48,014 nucleotides of DNA from the NCBI GenBank assembly GCA_003132145.1, contig PKWU01000088.1, positions 1 through 48,014 of the forward strand, written 5' to 3'. The position numbers were made by a program, and so were the translations under genes. Below are positions 1-6,820 of the stretch, in pieces. The stretch's first letter is position 1, and each line of letters starts with the position of its first letter. The stretch is from Granulicella sp. Lineage in GTDB: Bacteria > Acidobacteriota > Terriglobia > Terriglobales > Acidobacteriaceae. Under the pieces are notes generated by a model, which made no database searches, was not told where the DNA came from, and worked only from the letters and a program-made list of their open reading frames with translations.

Positions 1-598
1 GCCTGATCGCCGCGGCGATGGTTACCGCTGCGGATGGATTCGCCGAACGCGACGCCGCGTTGTTGATGTTGCACGAGCGGCAGAAGGGCCGCTCGCGACG
101 CATCACCGTGGGCGCGGACAAGGCTTACGATACGAAAGATTTTGTAACGACTGCACGGGAGCTGAATGTAACGCCTCACGTTACAAAGAACGATACGGGA
201 CGATGCAGCAATCTGGATCGCCGCACCACGCGGCACGCAGGCTATGCCATCAGTCTGAGCCGGCGCTGGCTGGTCGAAAAGGGCTTTGGATGGCTGAAGC
301 AGACCGGCCCGCTACGTCAGGTCAAGCTACGCGGACTGGAGAAGGTGGACTGGCTGTTCGTCTTCAGTTGCGCCGCGCACAACCTGCTGCGACTGCCCAG
401 GCTGATCGCGCAAAGCCATGCGGAAGGACTCCGGGAGCAGTGTGCCTGAAGCACGGTCGAAGGCCTGAAATGGCCTTCAACGAGGCTACAAAAGCAGCGT
501 AAAACACTCGCAAAAGACGAGATCCGAACCGATTCAGCCTCCACAACTACACGGATCACCCATGAAGCCGCGCTGCTGATCCGATTTTCAACAAGTTC
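1..598 (+). mobile_element. IS5-family insertion sequence, left copy (5' part outside window)
   Basis: This is the 3' part of an element nearly identical in its coding portion to the complete copy at 4050-5352, but in the opposite orientation. Its right terminal inverted repeat TTCAACAAGTTC ends at 598 and is followed by TTAA (599-602), which fits the YTAR target preference of IS5-type elements. From 540 to the end its sequence differs strongly from the other copy (about 60% identity over the last 50 or so bases, no gaps), although the upstream parts match closely. The 5' end and its flanking target site lie outside the window. Confidence 0.9.
3..449 (+). CDS. IS5-family transposase, C-terminal part
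   Basis: The frame is open to the left edge, so this is a partial gene and the ATG at 18 is internal. The residues match the C-terminal 148 residues or so of the complete transposase at 4199-5290, with about six substitutions in 143 residues. It carries the last two parts of the DDE catalytic triad: the Asp in the GADKAYDT segment and the Glu in the VEKGFGWLK segment. The two IS copies face each other with their 3' ends. Function as a DDE transposase is family knowledge; whether this copy is active cannot be judged without its N-terminus. Confidence 0.92.
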   Translation: MIAAAMVTAADGFAERDAALLMLHERQKGRSRRITVGADKAYDTKDFVTTARELNVTPHVTKNDTGRCSNLDRRTTRHAGYAISLSRRWLVEKGFGWLKQTGPLRQVKLRGLEKVDWLFVFSCAAHNLLRLPRLIAQSHAEGLREQCA

Positions 599-718
599 TT
601 AAAGAACTGAGGGCATAGTATATTCGAAATGAACAGTTGAACTCGTTGAAAGCCGGCGATTGGTGTCGCGATGGTGAATTCAGTTGTTGACAAAGCATTT
701 GTTTCTTGGGGGAGTGTA

Positions 719-1453
719 ATGCCAAGTGTTGCGGACTTGAAGATCAAGATATTTGCCGATGGCGCTGACTATGACAGTCTGATGAGCCTGTATGCAAAGC
801 CCTACATTAAGGGATTCACAACAAATCCGACCCTCATGCGTAAAGCAACGGTTGCAAACTATGAAGAGTTTGCACGCAAAGTCCTTGCGGTGATCAAAGA
901 CAGACCCATTTCGTTGGAAGTATTCGCCGATGACTTCGATGAGATGGAAGCCCAAGCGCTTGTGATTGCAAGCTGGGGAAAGAACGTCAATGTTAAAATC
1001 CCCGTATCAAATACACGGAGAGAGTTTTCCGGCAAGTTGATTGAGCGGCTCTGTGCCCGTGGGGTTGTGGTCAATGTCACGGCCGTTTTCACTCCTGAGC
1101 AGGTACTACAGATCGCCAGAGTTTTAAATCCTGAGGTTTCTGCAATCGTCTCCATTTTTGCCGGGCGGATTGCAGACACCGGAGTCGATCCGGTGCCGAT
1201 AATGAAGGAGGCCTTGTCCATCCTTTCCGATTATCCCAAAGCCGAACTACTCTGGGCCAGTCCACGGGAAGTGCTCAACCTCTTTCAGGCAGACGAAATC
1301 GGATGCCACATCATTACCGTAACCTCCGATGTCCTAGGCAAGTTGACCAATGTCGGTAAAGATTTATCAGACTTCTCGCTTGAGACAGTGAAAATGTTTT
1401 ATAGTGATGCGGCTTCAGCGAACTATTCAATTGAAATTCCCGCGAAACACTGA
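719..1453 (+). CDS. tal: Transaldolase family protein
   Basis: A 244-residue protein with the transaldolase/fructose-6-phosphate aldolase TIM-barrel pattern: FADGAD near the N-terminus, GFTTNPTLM, SLEVFADDF, NVKIPVSNT with the presumed Schiff-base Lys, and VSIFAGRIADTGVDP. Transaldolase moves a dihydroxyacetone unit between sugar phosphates and can make sedoheptulose 7-phosphate, the substrate of GmhA. ATG 719 is preferred because GGGGGAG lies 4-5 bases upstream; an in-frame ATG at 671 has no ribosome-binding site. The gene now runs opposite to the heptose genes, but undoing the inversion of 599-4049 puts it directly downstream of gmhB in the same direction. Its role in heptose supply is inferred from this context. 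Confidence 0.88.
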   Translation: MPSVADLKIKIFADGADYDSLMSLYAKPYIKGFTTNPTLMRKATVANYEEFARKVLAVIKDRPISLEVFADDFDEMEAQALVIASWGKNVNVKIPVSNTRREFSGKLIERLCARGVVVNVTAVFTPEQVLQIARVLNPEVSAIVSIFAGRIADTGVDPVPIMKEALSILSDYPKAELLWASPREVLNLFQADEIGCHIITVTSDVLGKLTNVGKDLSDFSLETVKMFYSDAASANYSIEIPAKH

Positions 1454-1562
1454 GGGAAGCTTTGCGCAGGTCACTGATTTGGTAGCGCCGGGAGGTTAGG
1501 CATTTTCTCAGCGATTTACGAGTAGGATTTTCACAAACCAAGGGGTATGCGGGTGGATTTGT

Positions 1563-1594
1563 CGTCCGTGGAGGCCGTTTTCAGGCTACGGACG
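1563..1594. terminator. Inverted repeat downstream of transaldolase, possible terminator
   Basis: CGTCCGT at 1563-1569 pairs with ACGGACG at 1588-1594 around an 18-base interval that can add a few inner pairs. It lies 110 bp after the transaldolase stop. There is no T-run, so it is at best a weak or Rho-assisted terminator. It could also be the end of a lost insertion element. Confidence 0.25.
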
Positions 1595-1599
1595 CACTA

Positions 1600-1740
1600 T
1601 GCCCAAAGCGTGGCCAGATGTTTACGGTGCAGGTGATTCTGGCATTCTGATTTGGCCCAGCATGGCGGTTTAAGTTGGCCCACCTTGGGCAGAGCGGACT
1701 CTACCCTGTCTCTCCATGGATATGAGGGACGGAGGGCGAG
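1600..1740. mobile_element. Probable IS21-family end fragment
   Basis: Two direct copies of TTGGCCCA (near 1652 and 1675), followed by another GGCCCA-like block within about 90 bp, resemble the multiple terminal repeats at the ends of IS21 (istA/istB) elements. No transposase reading frame remains. The fragment abuts the point, near 1757, where the wzx coding sequence stops making sense, so an element insertion followed by deletion probably removed the rest of wzx. I see no gene in the whole 1454-1756 stretch. Confidence 0.35.
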
Positions 1741-1756
1741 TTGGACTGGAAAACTG

Positions 1757-2215
1757 ATCTGCCCCCGATCATCCCTAGCATATGCTTCAGATATCAGATT
1801 CGTTAAGGTGTTCGAAATTCCGATATCGAGTACAAAGAACATGATAACCGCGCTGCTGATCGTTATCCAGTGACCATAACTCTCTGGCCCCAGATATCGA
1901 ACCGTGATCGACACTGTGGCTGTGCTCACTAGGAACTTGTTGAATAACTCGTGTGGGCACTTACCCCAGAGCAAAAATGAGTGACCGGCAATGTATCCCG
2001 ATGCCAGATTGGCGCGTTGTAGGCAATTTCTGTGCGAAGTTAATCTGAACCAAAGTGCCCTTTCAACCTCGTGTAATCGTTTTTCAACAAGTTCCTAGAA
2101 TGCTGATATCTTTGCCAAAGAGAGCGGATAGGACCGCCGCAGCAATTCCGCGGTTTCTCCCTTTCGATACTCGTGAGGTTTGATTGCGAGGTGCCACGAT
2201 GGCCGGTGCCAACAC
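1757..2215 (-). pseudogene. Broken oligosaccharide flippase (wzx-like), N-terminal fragment
   Basis: Reading on the minus strand from GTG 2215, the frame gives RNRGIAAAVLSALFGKDISIL up to the CTAG at 2095-2098. After a 162-bp insertion it resumes in the same frame as VSTATVSITVRYLGPESYG, and continues through DIGISNTLTNLISEAYARDD to about 1757. The joined peptide has the first transmembrane segments and the YLGPExYG motif of MATE-type polysaccharide flippases. The rest of the gene is gone, replaced by an IS21-like remnant. It starts about 20 bp after the wzz-like gene, so the two were probably an operon. A separate intact flippase gene lies at 20563-22071. Confidence 0.8.
1933..2094. mobile_element. 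MITE-like non-autonomous element with IS5-type ends
   Basis: A 162-bp element bounded by GAACTTGTTGAA (1933-1944) and its exact inverse TTCAACAAGTTC (2083-2094), the same ends as the full IS5-family element at 4050-5352. It is flanked on both sides by CTAG (1929-1932 and 2095-2098), a 4-bp target duplication of the YTAR type. It has no coding capacity. Inside are a GGCACTT/AAGTGCC inverted repeat and two direct CTCGTGT copies. Removing the element and one CTAG restores the wzx reading frame exactly, so it was very likely moved in trans by the neighbouring transposase. Confidence 0.85.
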
Positions 2216-2235
2216 GGGAAATCATGCTATTTATC

Positions 2236-3510
2236 TCAGGAGGCAACGTGTTTCTTCCAGGACAATATCCGCTTGAGATGAAGTAGCTTCGCATTGGTCG
2301 ACGGCACAGATTTCAAGTGCTCCATAACCGTAAGTCCAAGTGCACAGCAGATACTAACCAGCAAGCCCGCGATAGCACTCCCGAGTACGATGAGAGTGCG
2401 CCTTGGAGAGGATTTCATGTCCGGCGGGACGGCGGGGTCGACAACCTGAATCAGCGCTCCCTCCTTTGCCTCGTCGAGCTTGGCAGCCTCGTACTGCCGC
2501 GCCAGGATATCGAAGATTGTCACGTAGTATTGCACGTCACGCTGCTTGCGGATGTATTCGAGGCTTGCCTCGGGTACTCGTCCCTTGGGAACGATGAGTC
2601 CGCTGCTGCCTTCTTCAGAGCCACCCAATTTGGCCAACTGCTCGCGCATGCCTTCCAACTCCTTCTGTGCCTGCACTAATTGGGAGTTTTCCGCGGTTGC
2701 ATACGTCTGCATCCCCTGAATCTGCACATCCCTCGCTGTAATCTCCGCGCGCAGATTTGCTGCTGAGTCAATCAGGGCGCGCGCCTGGCTGTCGGGCTGG
2801 ATCACACCCGTGCTCAGTTCTGTCATCTTCAGGGCCTCTTCGGCGTTGGCCAGGTCGTCCTTCGCCTTTTCAAGCTCCTGCTCGAAGAAGAGCCTGCGCT
2901 GGGAGGCTTCCGTGATGGCAAGATGCTCAGATAGTTTTCGAAACTGGTCGACATAGCCGTTGGCAATATCCGCCGCGCGGTGTGGATCGCTATCTACGAT
3001 CGAGATGCGGATCAGGCTATCCTTGGCGCTGTCATCAACGGTTGCATGGCCCTCGAACGCCTTGCGCGCGCTGGATAGATACCGTGCGTGGTACACCTGC
3101 ATCAGGCCAAAATGCTGTACCACGGCATCCTCAACCGTGCGGCTCGTCAACATCCCGACAAAGGTGTCGTTGGGGTTCCTAAGGCCGAGACCGCCAGCCA
3201 GCGCAGCCATGCCGCCCATGGAGCCAAGCTGGGAGGCCATCGCTGTGCTCATGGAAGAGTTCTGCTGGGGTGGAAGCAAGGTCACGGTAGCGGTGTAGCT
3301 CTTGGGCAGAAGCAGCGCGTACATGATCGCGAGAACAGTAATAACCGCGGTGGTCCAGAGGATGAGGCGCTTCCGCTCGGCAAAGACGATCAGAAGATCG
3401 AGCAGGGAGATATTGACATCCTCATCATTTGACATGCTTCCGGAGTCGGTTGGCGCGGCAGCAGAATCAACGTGTTCATTCGGTTCGGAAGGTGGAGTTT
3501 CGGGCGTCAT
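2236..3510 (-). CDS. Wzz-type chain-length determinant / polysaccharide co-polymerase
   Basis: A 424-residue inner-membrane protein. After a Pro/Glu-rich N-terminus comes the Wzz domain (DVNISLLDLLIVFAERKRLI), a first transmembrane helix at about residues 48-70, the YTATVTLLPPQ segment, and a long coiled-coil periplasmic part (about 185-320). Then come an RDVQYYVTIFDILARQYEAAKLDEA region of the GNVR type and the Pro-rich PRRTLIVLGSAIAG second membrane helix. No C-terminal tyrosine-kinase domain is present. Proteins of this family set polymer length together with Wzy. Its partner flippase just downstream is broken, and it sits in the IS-bounded inverted segment, so its present role is uncertain. 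It is transcribed divergently from the nusG-like fragment. Confidence 0.88.
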   Translation of the reverse strand: MTPETPPSEPNEHVDSAAAPTDSGSMSNDEDVNISLLDLLIVFAERKRLILWTTAVITVLAIMYALLLPKSYTATVTLLPPQQNSSMSTAMASQLGSMGGMAALAGGLGLRNPNDTFVGMLTSRTVEDAVVQHFGLMQVYHARYLSSARKAFEGHATVDDSAKDSLIRISIVDSDPHRAADIANGYVDQFRKLSEHLAITEASQRRLFFEQELEKAKDDLANAEEALKMTELSTGVIQPDSQARALIDSAANLRAEITARDVQIQGMQTYATAENSQLVQAQKELEGMREQLAKLGGSEEGSSGLIVPKGRVPEASLEYIRKQRDVQYYVTIFDILARQYEAAKLDEAKEGALIQVVDPAVPPDMKSSPRRTLIVLGSAIAGLLVSICCALGLTVMEHLKSVPSTNAKLLHLKRILSWKKHVAS

Positions 3511-3667
3511 CGGTTCCTACGGATTAGGGATTGGCGGCTATCTCTGCATTCTACAATGAGTGCCCTCCAAATTCTGTTATTGAATTATGCTCAACGCCGT
3601 AGTCCCCCTTGGAGGTTCAAAATCGCCTCACTGAATACGAGGACGCCCCCGCTGTCTGAGATTGCCA

Positions 3668-3828
3668 TATACTATTGCATTAACAACACATTTTGGTTCC
3701 TTGTTGGACGTGAGCGGAGCATGAAGATGCCTCCGTCCATTGTGGATTTAGGACTTCTGTTTTGGGGAGATTCTTGCATCCGCGAGGCGGTGTGGGAAAC
3801 ATCTCACCCGAGTGAGGATAGCGCAGCT
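3668..3828 (+). promoter_or_regulatory. Second copy of the structured nusG-paralogue leader, with promoter
   Basis: This stretch aligns almost without gaps, at roughly 80% identity by eye, with the minus-strand leader at 25195-25036 in front of the intact antiterminator gene. Shared parts: a -10-like TATACT (3668-3673); hairpin 1, GGAGCAT/ATGCCTCC with loop GAAG (3716-3734); the block CTTGCATCCGCGAGG; hairpin 2, CTCAC/GTGAG with loop CCGA (3803-3816); and GAGGATAGCG before the TTG start. Differences fall mainly in loops and linkers. The role as a 5' leader controlling a NusG-like gene is inferred. Confidence 0.6.
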
Positions 3829-4045
3829 TTGTCTGAAATATGGCATCCGGGCATCGTTCAATCGAGCAGTCGCTCCTTGGACTCCTTCTCGGCTGGTACC
3901 TTGCGCGCCTGCACCCTGTGTGCCGAAATGGTTTGCAGCCTAGACGTCTCCACGCCATGAATAGCGTGTGGTTCAACACCTGGAAATGAGGGAGATAGAG
4001 CATTGTCTGCCGCTCTATCGCACCCAGCGTAAGTGGACGACGGGT
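3829..4045 (+). pseudogene. 5' fragment of a second NusG-like antiterminator gene
   Basis: From TTG 3829 the frame begins SEIWHPG, matching SEIWRRG of the gene at 24436-25035. One extra base near 3900-3915 shifts the frame, after which the same protein is recognisable as KWFAA, then HLEMR, then LPLYRTQRKW up to about 4045. The sequence stops at CTAG 4046-4049, where the IS begins. It is therefore both frameshifted and cut off by the IS. If the 599-4049 inversion is undone, its missing 3' part should lie just outside the left edge of the window, beyond the left IS copy. Confidence 0.75.
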
Positions 4046-4049
4046 CTAG

Positions 4050-5352
4050 GAACTTGTTGAAATTCGGTTGATCTGTGCGGGTTTATTTGCTATCTGTATC
4101 GTACCGTTGGCTGAATCGGTTCGGATCTCGTCTTTTGCGAGTGTTTTACGCTGCTTTTGTAGCCTCGTTGAAGGCCATTTCTGGCCTTCGACCGTGCTTC
4201 AGGCGCACTGCTCCCGAAGTCCTTCCGCATGTCTTTGCGCGATCAGCCGGGGCAGTCGTAGCAGGTTGTGCGCGGCGCAACTGAAGACGAACAGCCAGTC
4301 GACTTTCTCCAGTCCGCGCAGCTTGACCTGGCGCAGCGGGCCGGTCTGCTTCAGCCATCCGAATCCCTTTTCGACCAGCCAGCGCCAGCTCAGACTGATG
4401 GCATAGCCTGCGTGCCGCGTGGTGCGGCGATCCAGATTGCTGCATCGTCCCTTATCGTTCCTTGTAACGTGAGGCGTTACATTCAGCTCCCGTGCAGTCG
4501 TTACAAAATCTTTCGTATCGTAAGCCTTGTCCGCACCCACCGTGATGCGTCGCGAGCGGTCTTTCTGGCGCTCATGCAGCATCAGCAGAGCGGCGTCGCG
4601 TTCGGCGAATCCATCCGCAGTGGTAACCATCGCGGCGGCGATCAGGCCGTTGCGATTCTCCACCAGCGCGTGGCCAAGGTAACTCAACTTCGACTCCTTG
4701 CCATAACTCTTCTTGTACAACCGCGCGTCCGCATCGGTGGTCGATTCATGCGTCTTGTTGCTGCGCTTCTGGCCGCGGAAGTCCGTGCCATCGCCGTCGC
4801 CGGAGCCGTCCTTGGCGCGAAAGCTCTTCTGCGAAGCCCACGCCTGAATCAGCGTGCCGTCCACGGTAAAGTGCTCGTCACTCATAAACTTTCTGGCGTG
4901 CAGATTGACTTCGGCAAAAAATCTCTGCGCCACTTCGCTGTTCAATAGCCGGTCGCGGTTCTTGGAAAACACCGCGTGGTTCCACATCGAATCGTCCATG
5001 CCGAGACCGACGAACCAGCGAAACAGCAGGTTATAGTCGATCTGCTCGACCAGCAGCCGCTCCGAGCGCACCGAATAAAACACTTGCAACAACAAGGCCC
5101 GCAGAATATATTCGGGCGCAATCGAAGGCCGGCCAGAGTCCGCATACAGCGCATCGAACTCCGCGCTCAGCGAACCCAACACCGCATCCGTCAGCTTGCG
5201 AACCGCACGCAACGGATGGTCCACCGGAACCCGCTGCTCCAACGAAACATAACTGAACATCCCATCCTGTACCCGCTCATCTCCACGCATGGATGTTAGA
5301 CGAATCAGCCTGCATGACGGTTGCGGAAACGCGTGCCTTTTTCAACAAGTTC
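4050..5352 (-). mobile_element. IS5-family insertion sequence, complete copy
   Basis: A 1303-bp element with terminal inverted repeats GAACTTGTTGAA (4050-4061) and TTCAACAAGTTC (5341-5352) and one transposase gene on the minus strand. The flanks do not match: CTAG at 4046-4049 and TTAA at 5353-5356. The same TTAA follows the 3' end of the left copy, which is what recombination between the two inverted copies would give. The right end supplies the last codons and stop of gmhB. Confidence 0.93.
4199..5290 (-). CDS. IS5-family DDE transposase
   Basis: 363 residues, full length for the family. The N-terminal domain begins with the region around FSYVSLEQRVPVDHPLR and contains LLLQVFYSVRSERLL. The catalytic core shows FTVDGTLIQAW (first Asp), a charged Gly/Asp-rich insertion near residues 160-185, GADKAYDT (second Asp) and VEKGFGWLK (Glu). 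The frame is intact with no stops, so the element could be active. It is the likely source of transposase for the MITE at 1933-2094, which has the same ends. Confidence 0.95.
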   Translation of the reverse strand: MRGDERVQDGMFSYVSLEQRVPVDHPLRAVRKLTDAVLGSLSAEFDALYADSGRPSIAPEYILRALLLQVFYSVRSERLLVEQIDYNLLFRWFVGLGMDDSMWNHAVFSKNRDRLLNSEVAQRFFAEVNLHARKFMSDEHFTVDGTLIQAWASQKSFRAKDGSGDGDGTDFRGQKRSNKTHESTTDADARLYKKSYGKESKLSYLGHALVENRNGLIAAAMVTTADGFAERDAALLMLHERQKDRSRRITVGADKAYDTKDFVTTARELNVTPHVTRNDKGRCSNLDRRTTRHAGYAISLSWRWLVEKGFGWLKQTGPLRQVKLRGLEKVDWLFVFSCAAHNLLRLPRLIAQRHAEGLREQCA

Positions 5353-5953
5353 TTAAAGCACCAAGAATAATCTTGGTGGCTGCTTCTAGATCGTCAGCAT
5401 GAAAATCTGCATGAGTCTCGCCACTATCAGCACCATCGCTCTCTTCTTTGTTGAAGACACGGATAGTACGCACACCTGCTGCCTGGCCGCATTCGATGTC
5501 GGAATCGCGGTCACCGACCATCCATGAGTGCTCCATGTCCAGGTAATACTCATCGCGGGCCTGAAAGAGATAGAACGGCGAGGGCTTTCGGCAGCTACAG
5601 GTGCCAGAGTATTCGGGGACAACTCCATGCGGATGATGCAGGCAGTAGTAAAATGCAGCAAACTCAATCTGTTCTTTGCTCAGGATGTGCAGTAAACTCC
5701 TGTGGATGCTCTCTAGAGTTTGCAGGGTCGCCTTGGCCTTAGCATAATTCGGCTGATTGGAGACAACAAAGAGTAGAAACCCCTCCTTCTGCAAGGCGCG
5801 CAGTGCAATGAGCGCATTAGGCATCATCTCAAAGTCTTCAACCGTCAGAGGCGATTCCCATATACCGGTTGACGGATTCATGACGTTACGATTGATAATA
5901 CCGTCGCGATCCAGAAAGACTGCCACACGTTTATTCAGAGCACCGACTCCCAT
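5342..5953 (-). CDS. gmhB: D-glycero-D-manno-heptose 1,7-bisphosphate 7-phosphatase (HAD family)
   Basis: 203 residues. FLDRDGIINRN is HAD motif I with the nucleophile Asp; VVSNQP is motif II; CRKPSPF supplies the motif III Lys; GDRDSDI is motif IV. The zinc-binding loop typical of GmhB is present (CLHHPHG followed by CSC). It removes the 7-phosphate of heptose bisphosphate in the heptose pathway. It overlaps the end of gmhA by 19 bp, so the two are probably translationally coupled. The last codons (ArgThrCys-stop) are made by the IS end at 5342-5352; excising the IS with one TTAA and joining to 603 gives LysAsn-stop instead. The catalytic core is untouched. Confidence 0.9.
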   Translation of the reverse strand: MGVGALNKRVAVFLDRDGIINRNVMNPSTGIWESPLTVEDFEMMPNALIALRALQKEGFLLFVVSNQPNYAKAKATLQTLESIHRSLLHILSKEQIEFAAFYYCLHHPHGVVPEYSGTCSCRKPSPFYLFQARDEYYLDMEHSWMVGDRDSDIECGQAAGVRTIRVFNKEESDGADSGETHADFHADDLEAATKIILGALRTC

Positions 5954-6552
5954 TTCATTTCGTTCTCCTTGAGCCGTGGATGAGAGACAATCAGATGCCA
6001 GACTACAGCCTGAAACGACTCTGTGTGCGGTGTTACAGTATCAGCAGAAACCGTGGGAATGATGACCGCAGCATCCGCCACCTTGGCCGTGTAACCGCCA
6101 TCGCGTCCTACCACACCGATGATCTTTGCACCGACCTCATGTGCCAATTCCAGTGCCCTAACAATGTTGGTACTGATGTTTTTTTCTCGATTGCCGCCGC
6201 CAACAGAGAACACAAACAGAGTGTCGCCCCGGCGCAGATGGCTTCCACTCAGCCATCTTGCAAAGGACGAATCCCATCCGTCGTCGTTCACGCGCGCGGT
6301 CAGCTCGCTGACATTGTCAGTCGGTGTGTAACTTTCAATGTTTGCGATCTTGCGAAAGTCGTTGACAGCGTGGGTGGCATTGCCAGCCCCTCCACCCACG
6401 CCTATAATAAAAAGCCGTCCGTTAGCGATGCGCGTTTCAAGCAAGATGTCGATCATTTTCTCGATCTGCGCTTGGTCAATCTGTGTCGCGATTGTAGCTG
6501 CTTCTGACAAGTATCTCGATGTGTAGTTTCCCATACTTTCTCCAAGCTTCAT
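5935..6552 (-). CDS. gmhA: Sedoheptulose-7-phosphate isomerase (SIS domain)
   Basis: 205 residues of the GmhA type: FIIGVGGGAGNATHAVNDFRK gives the SIS phosphosugar-binding loop, followed by FSVGGGNREKN, GVVGRDGGYTAKVADAAV and the C-terminal TPHTESFQAVVWHLIVSHP helix. It converts sedoheptulose 7-phosphate to D-glycero-D-manno-heptose 7-phosphate, the first committed step of heptose synthesis. An internal ATG (MGNYTS) is a possible alternative start. It follows a leftover C-terminal gene fragment with only one base between stop and ATG. Confidence 0.92.
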   Translation of the reverse strand: MKLGESMGNYTSRYLSEAATIATQIDQAQIEKMIDILLETRIANGRLFIIGVGGGAGNATHAVNDFRKIANIESYTPTDNVSELTARVNDDGWDSSFARWLSGSHLRRGDTLFVFSVGGGNREKNISTNIVRALELAHEVGAKIIGVVGRDGGYTAKVADAAVIIPTVSADTVTPHTESFQAVVWHLIVSHPRLKENEMKWESVL

Positions 6553-6553
6553 T

Positions 6554-6703
6554 TTACTGCTTTGAGCGAGAATCTGCCAATGTGCTCAGGTGCGTGCGCA
6601 TCATGGTGGGCAATACCTGGAGCCATGCTTCCTTCGGCAGGCCAAATCGCTCCAGGGCGCATTGGCTACGATGTAGAGCACCGACTTGTGCAACAAGCGC
6701 ACC
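6554..6703 (-). pseudogene. C-terminal scar of an unidentified operon gene
   Basis: An open stretch of 49 codons ends at TAA 6554-6556, one base before the gmhA start, as expected for a former coupled gene. It contains RFGLPKEAWLQVLPTMMRT, which reads like real protein, but no start codon or upstream body is left and a stop lies at 6704-6706. I do not recognise the family. It may be what remains after deletion of a gene between hddA and gmhA. Confidence 0.35.
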
Positions 6704-6737
6704 TTACCGGGAACAGATCTTAGTCTGAAAGCCACCA

Positions 6738-6769
6738 GGTTGATTCCGCCACAGCGGCGGTTATCAACC
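6738..6769. other. Strong intergenic hairpin between hddA and gmhA
   Basis: GGTTGAT (6738-6744) pairs with ATCAACC (6763-6769), and inside it CCGCC (6746-6750) pairs with GGCGG (6756-6760) around loop ACAGC. It lies about 50 bp after the hddA stop. There is no T-run on either side, so it is more likely an mRNA-processing or stability element, or a repeat, than a terminator. Confidence 0.5.
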
Positions 6770-6820
6770 GAAATCCCTTCATATTTCTTGCAAGATCGAT
6801 ACTGCGGAAATGCTGCGACC

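Noticed and set aside
1478-1487. TTTGGTAGCG equals the 3' end of the tRNA-Glu gene region (27975-27984) and could be an attachment-site remnant
   Set aside because: Only ten bases match before the sequences part, and the orientation would be wrong once the 599-4049 inversion is undone.
599-5352. A simple composite transposon formed by the two IS copies
   Set aside because: The outer and inner target sites fit two separate insertions (CTAG and TTAA) followed by inversion better than one transposition of the whole unit; the left outer end is not visible.
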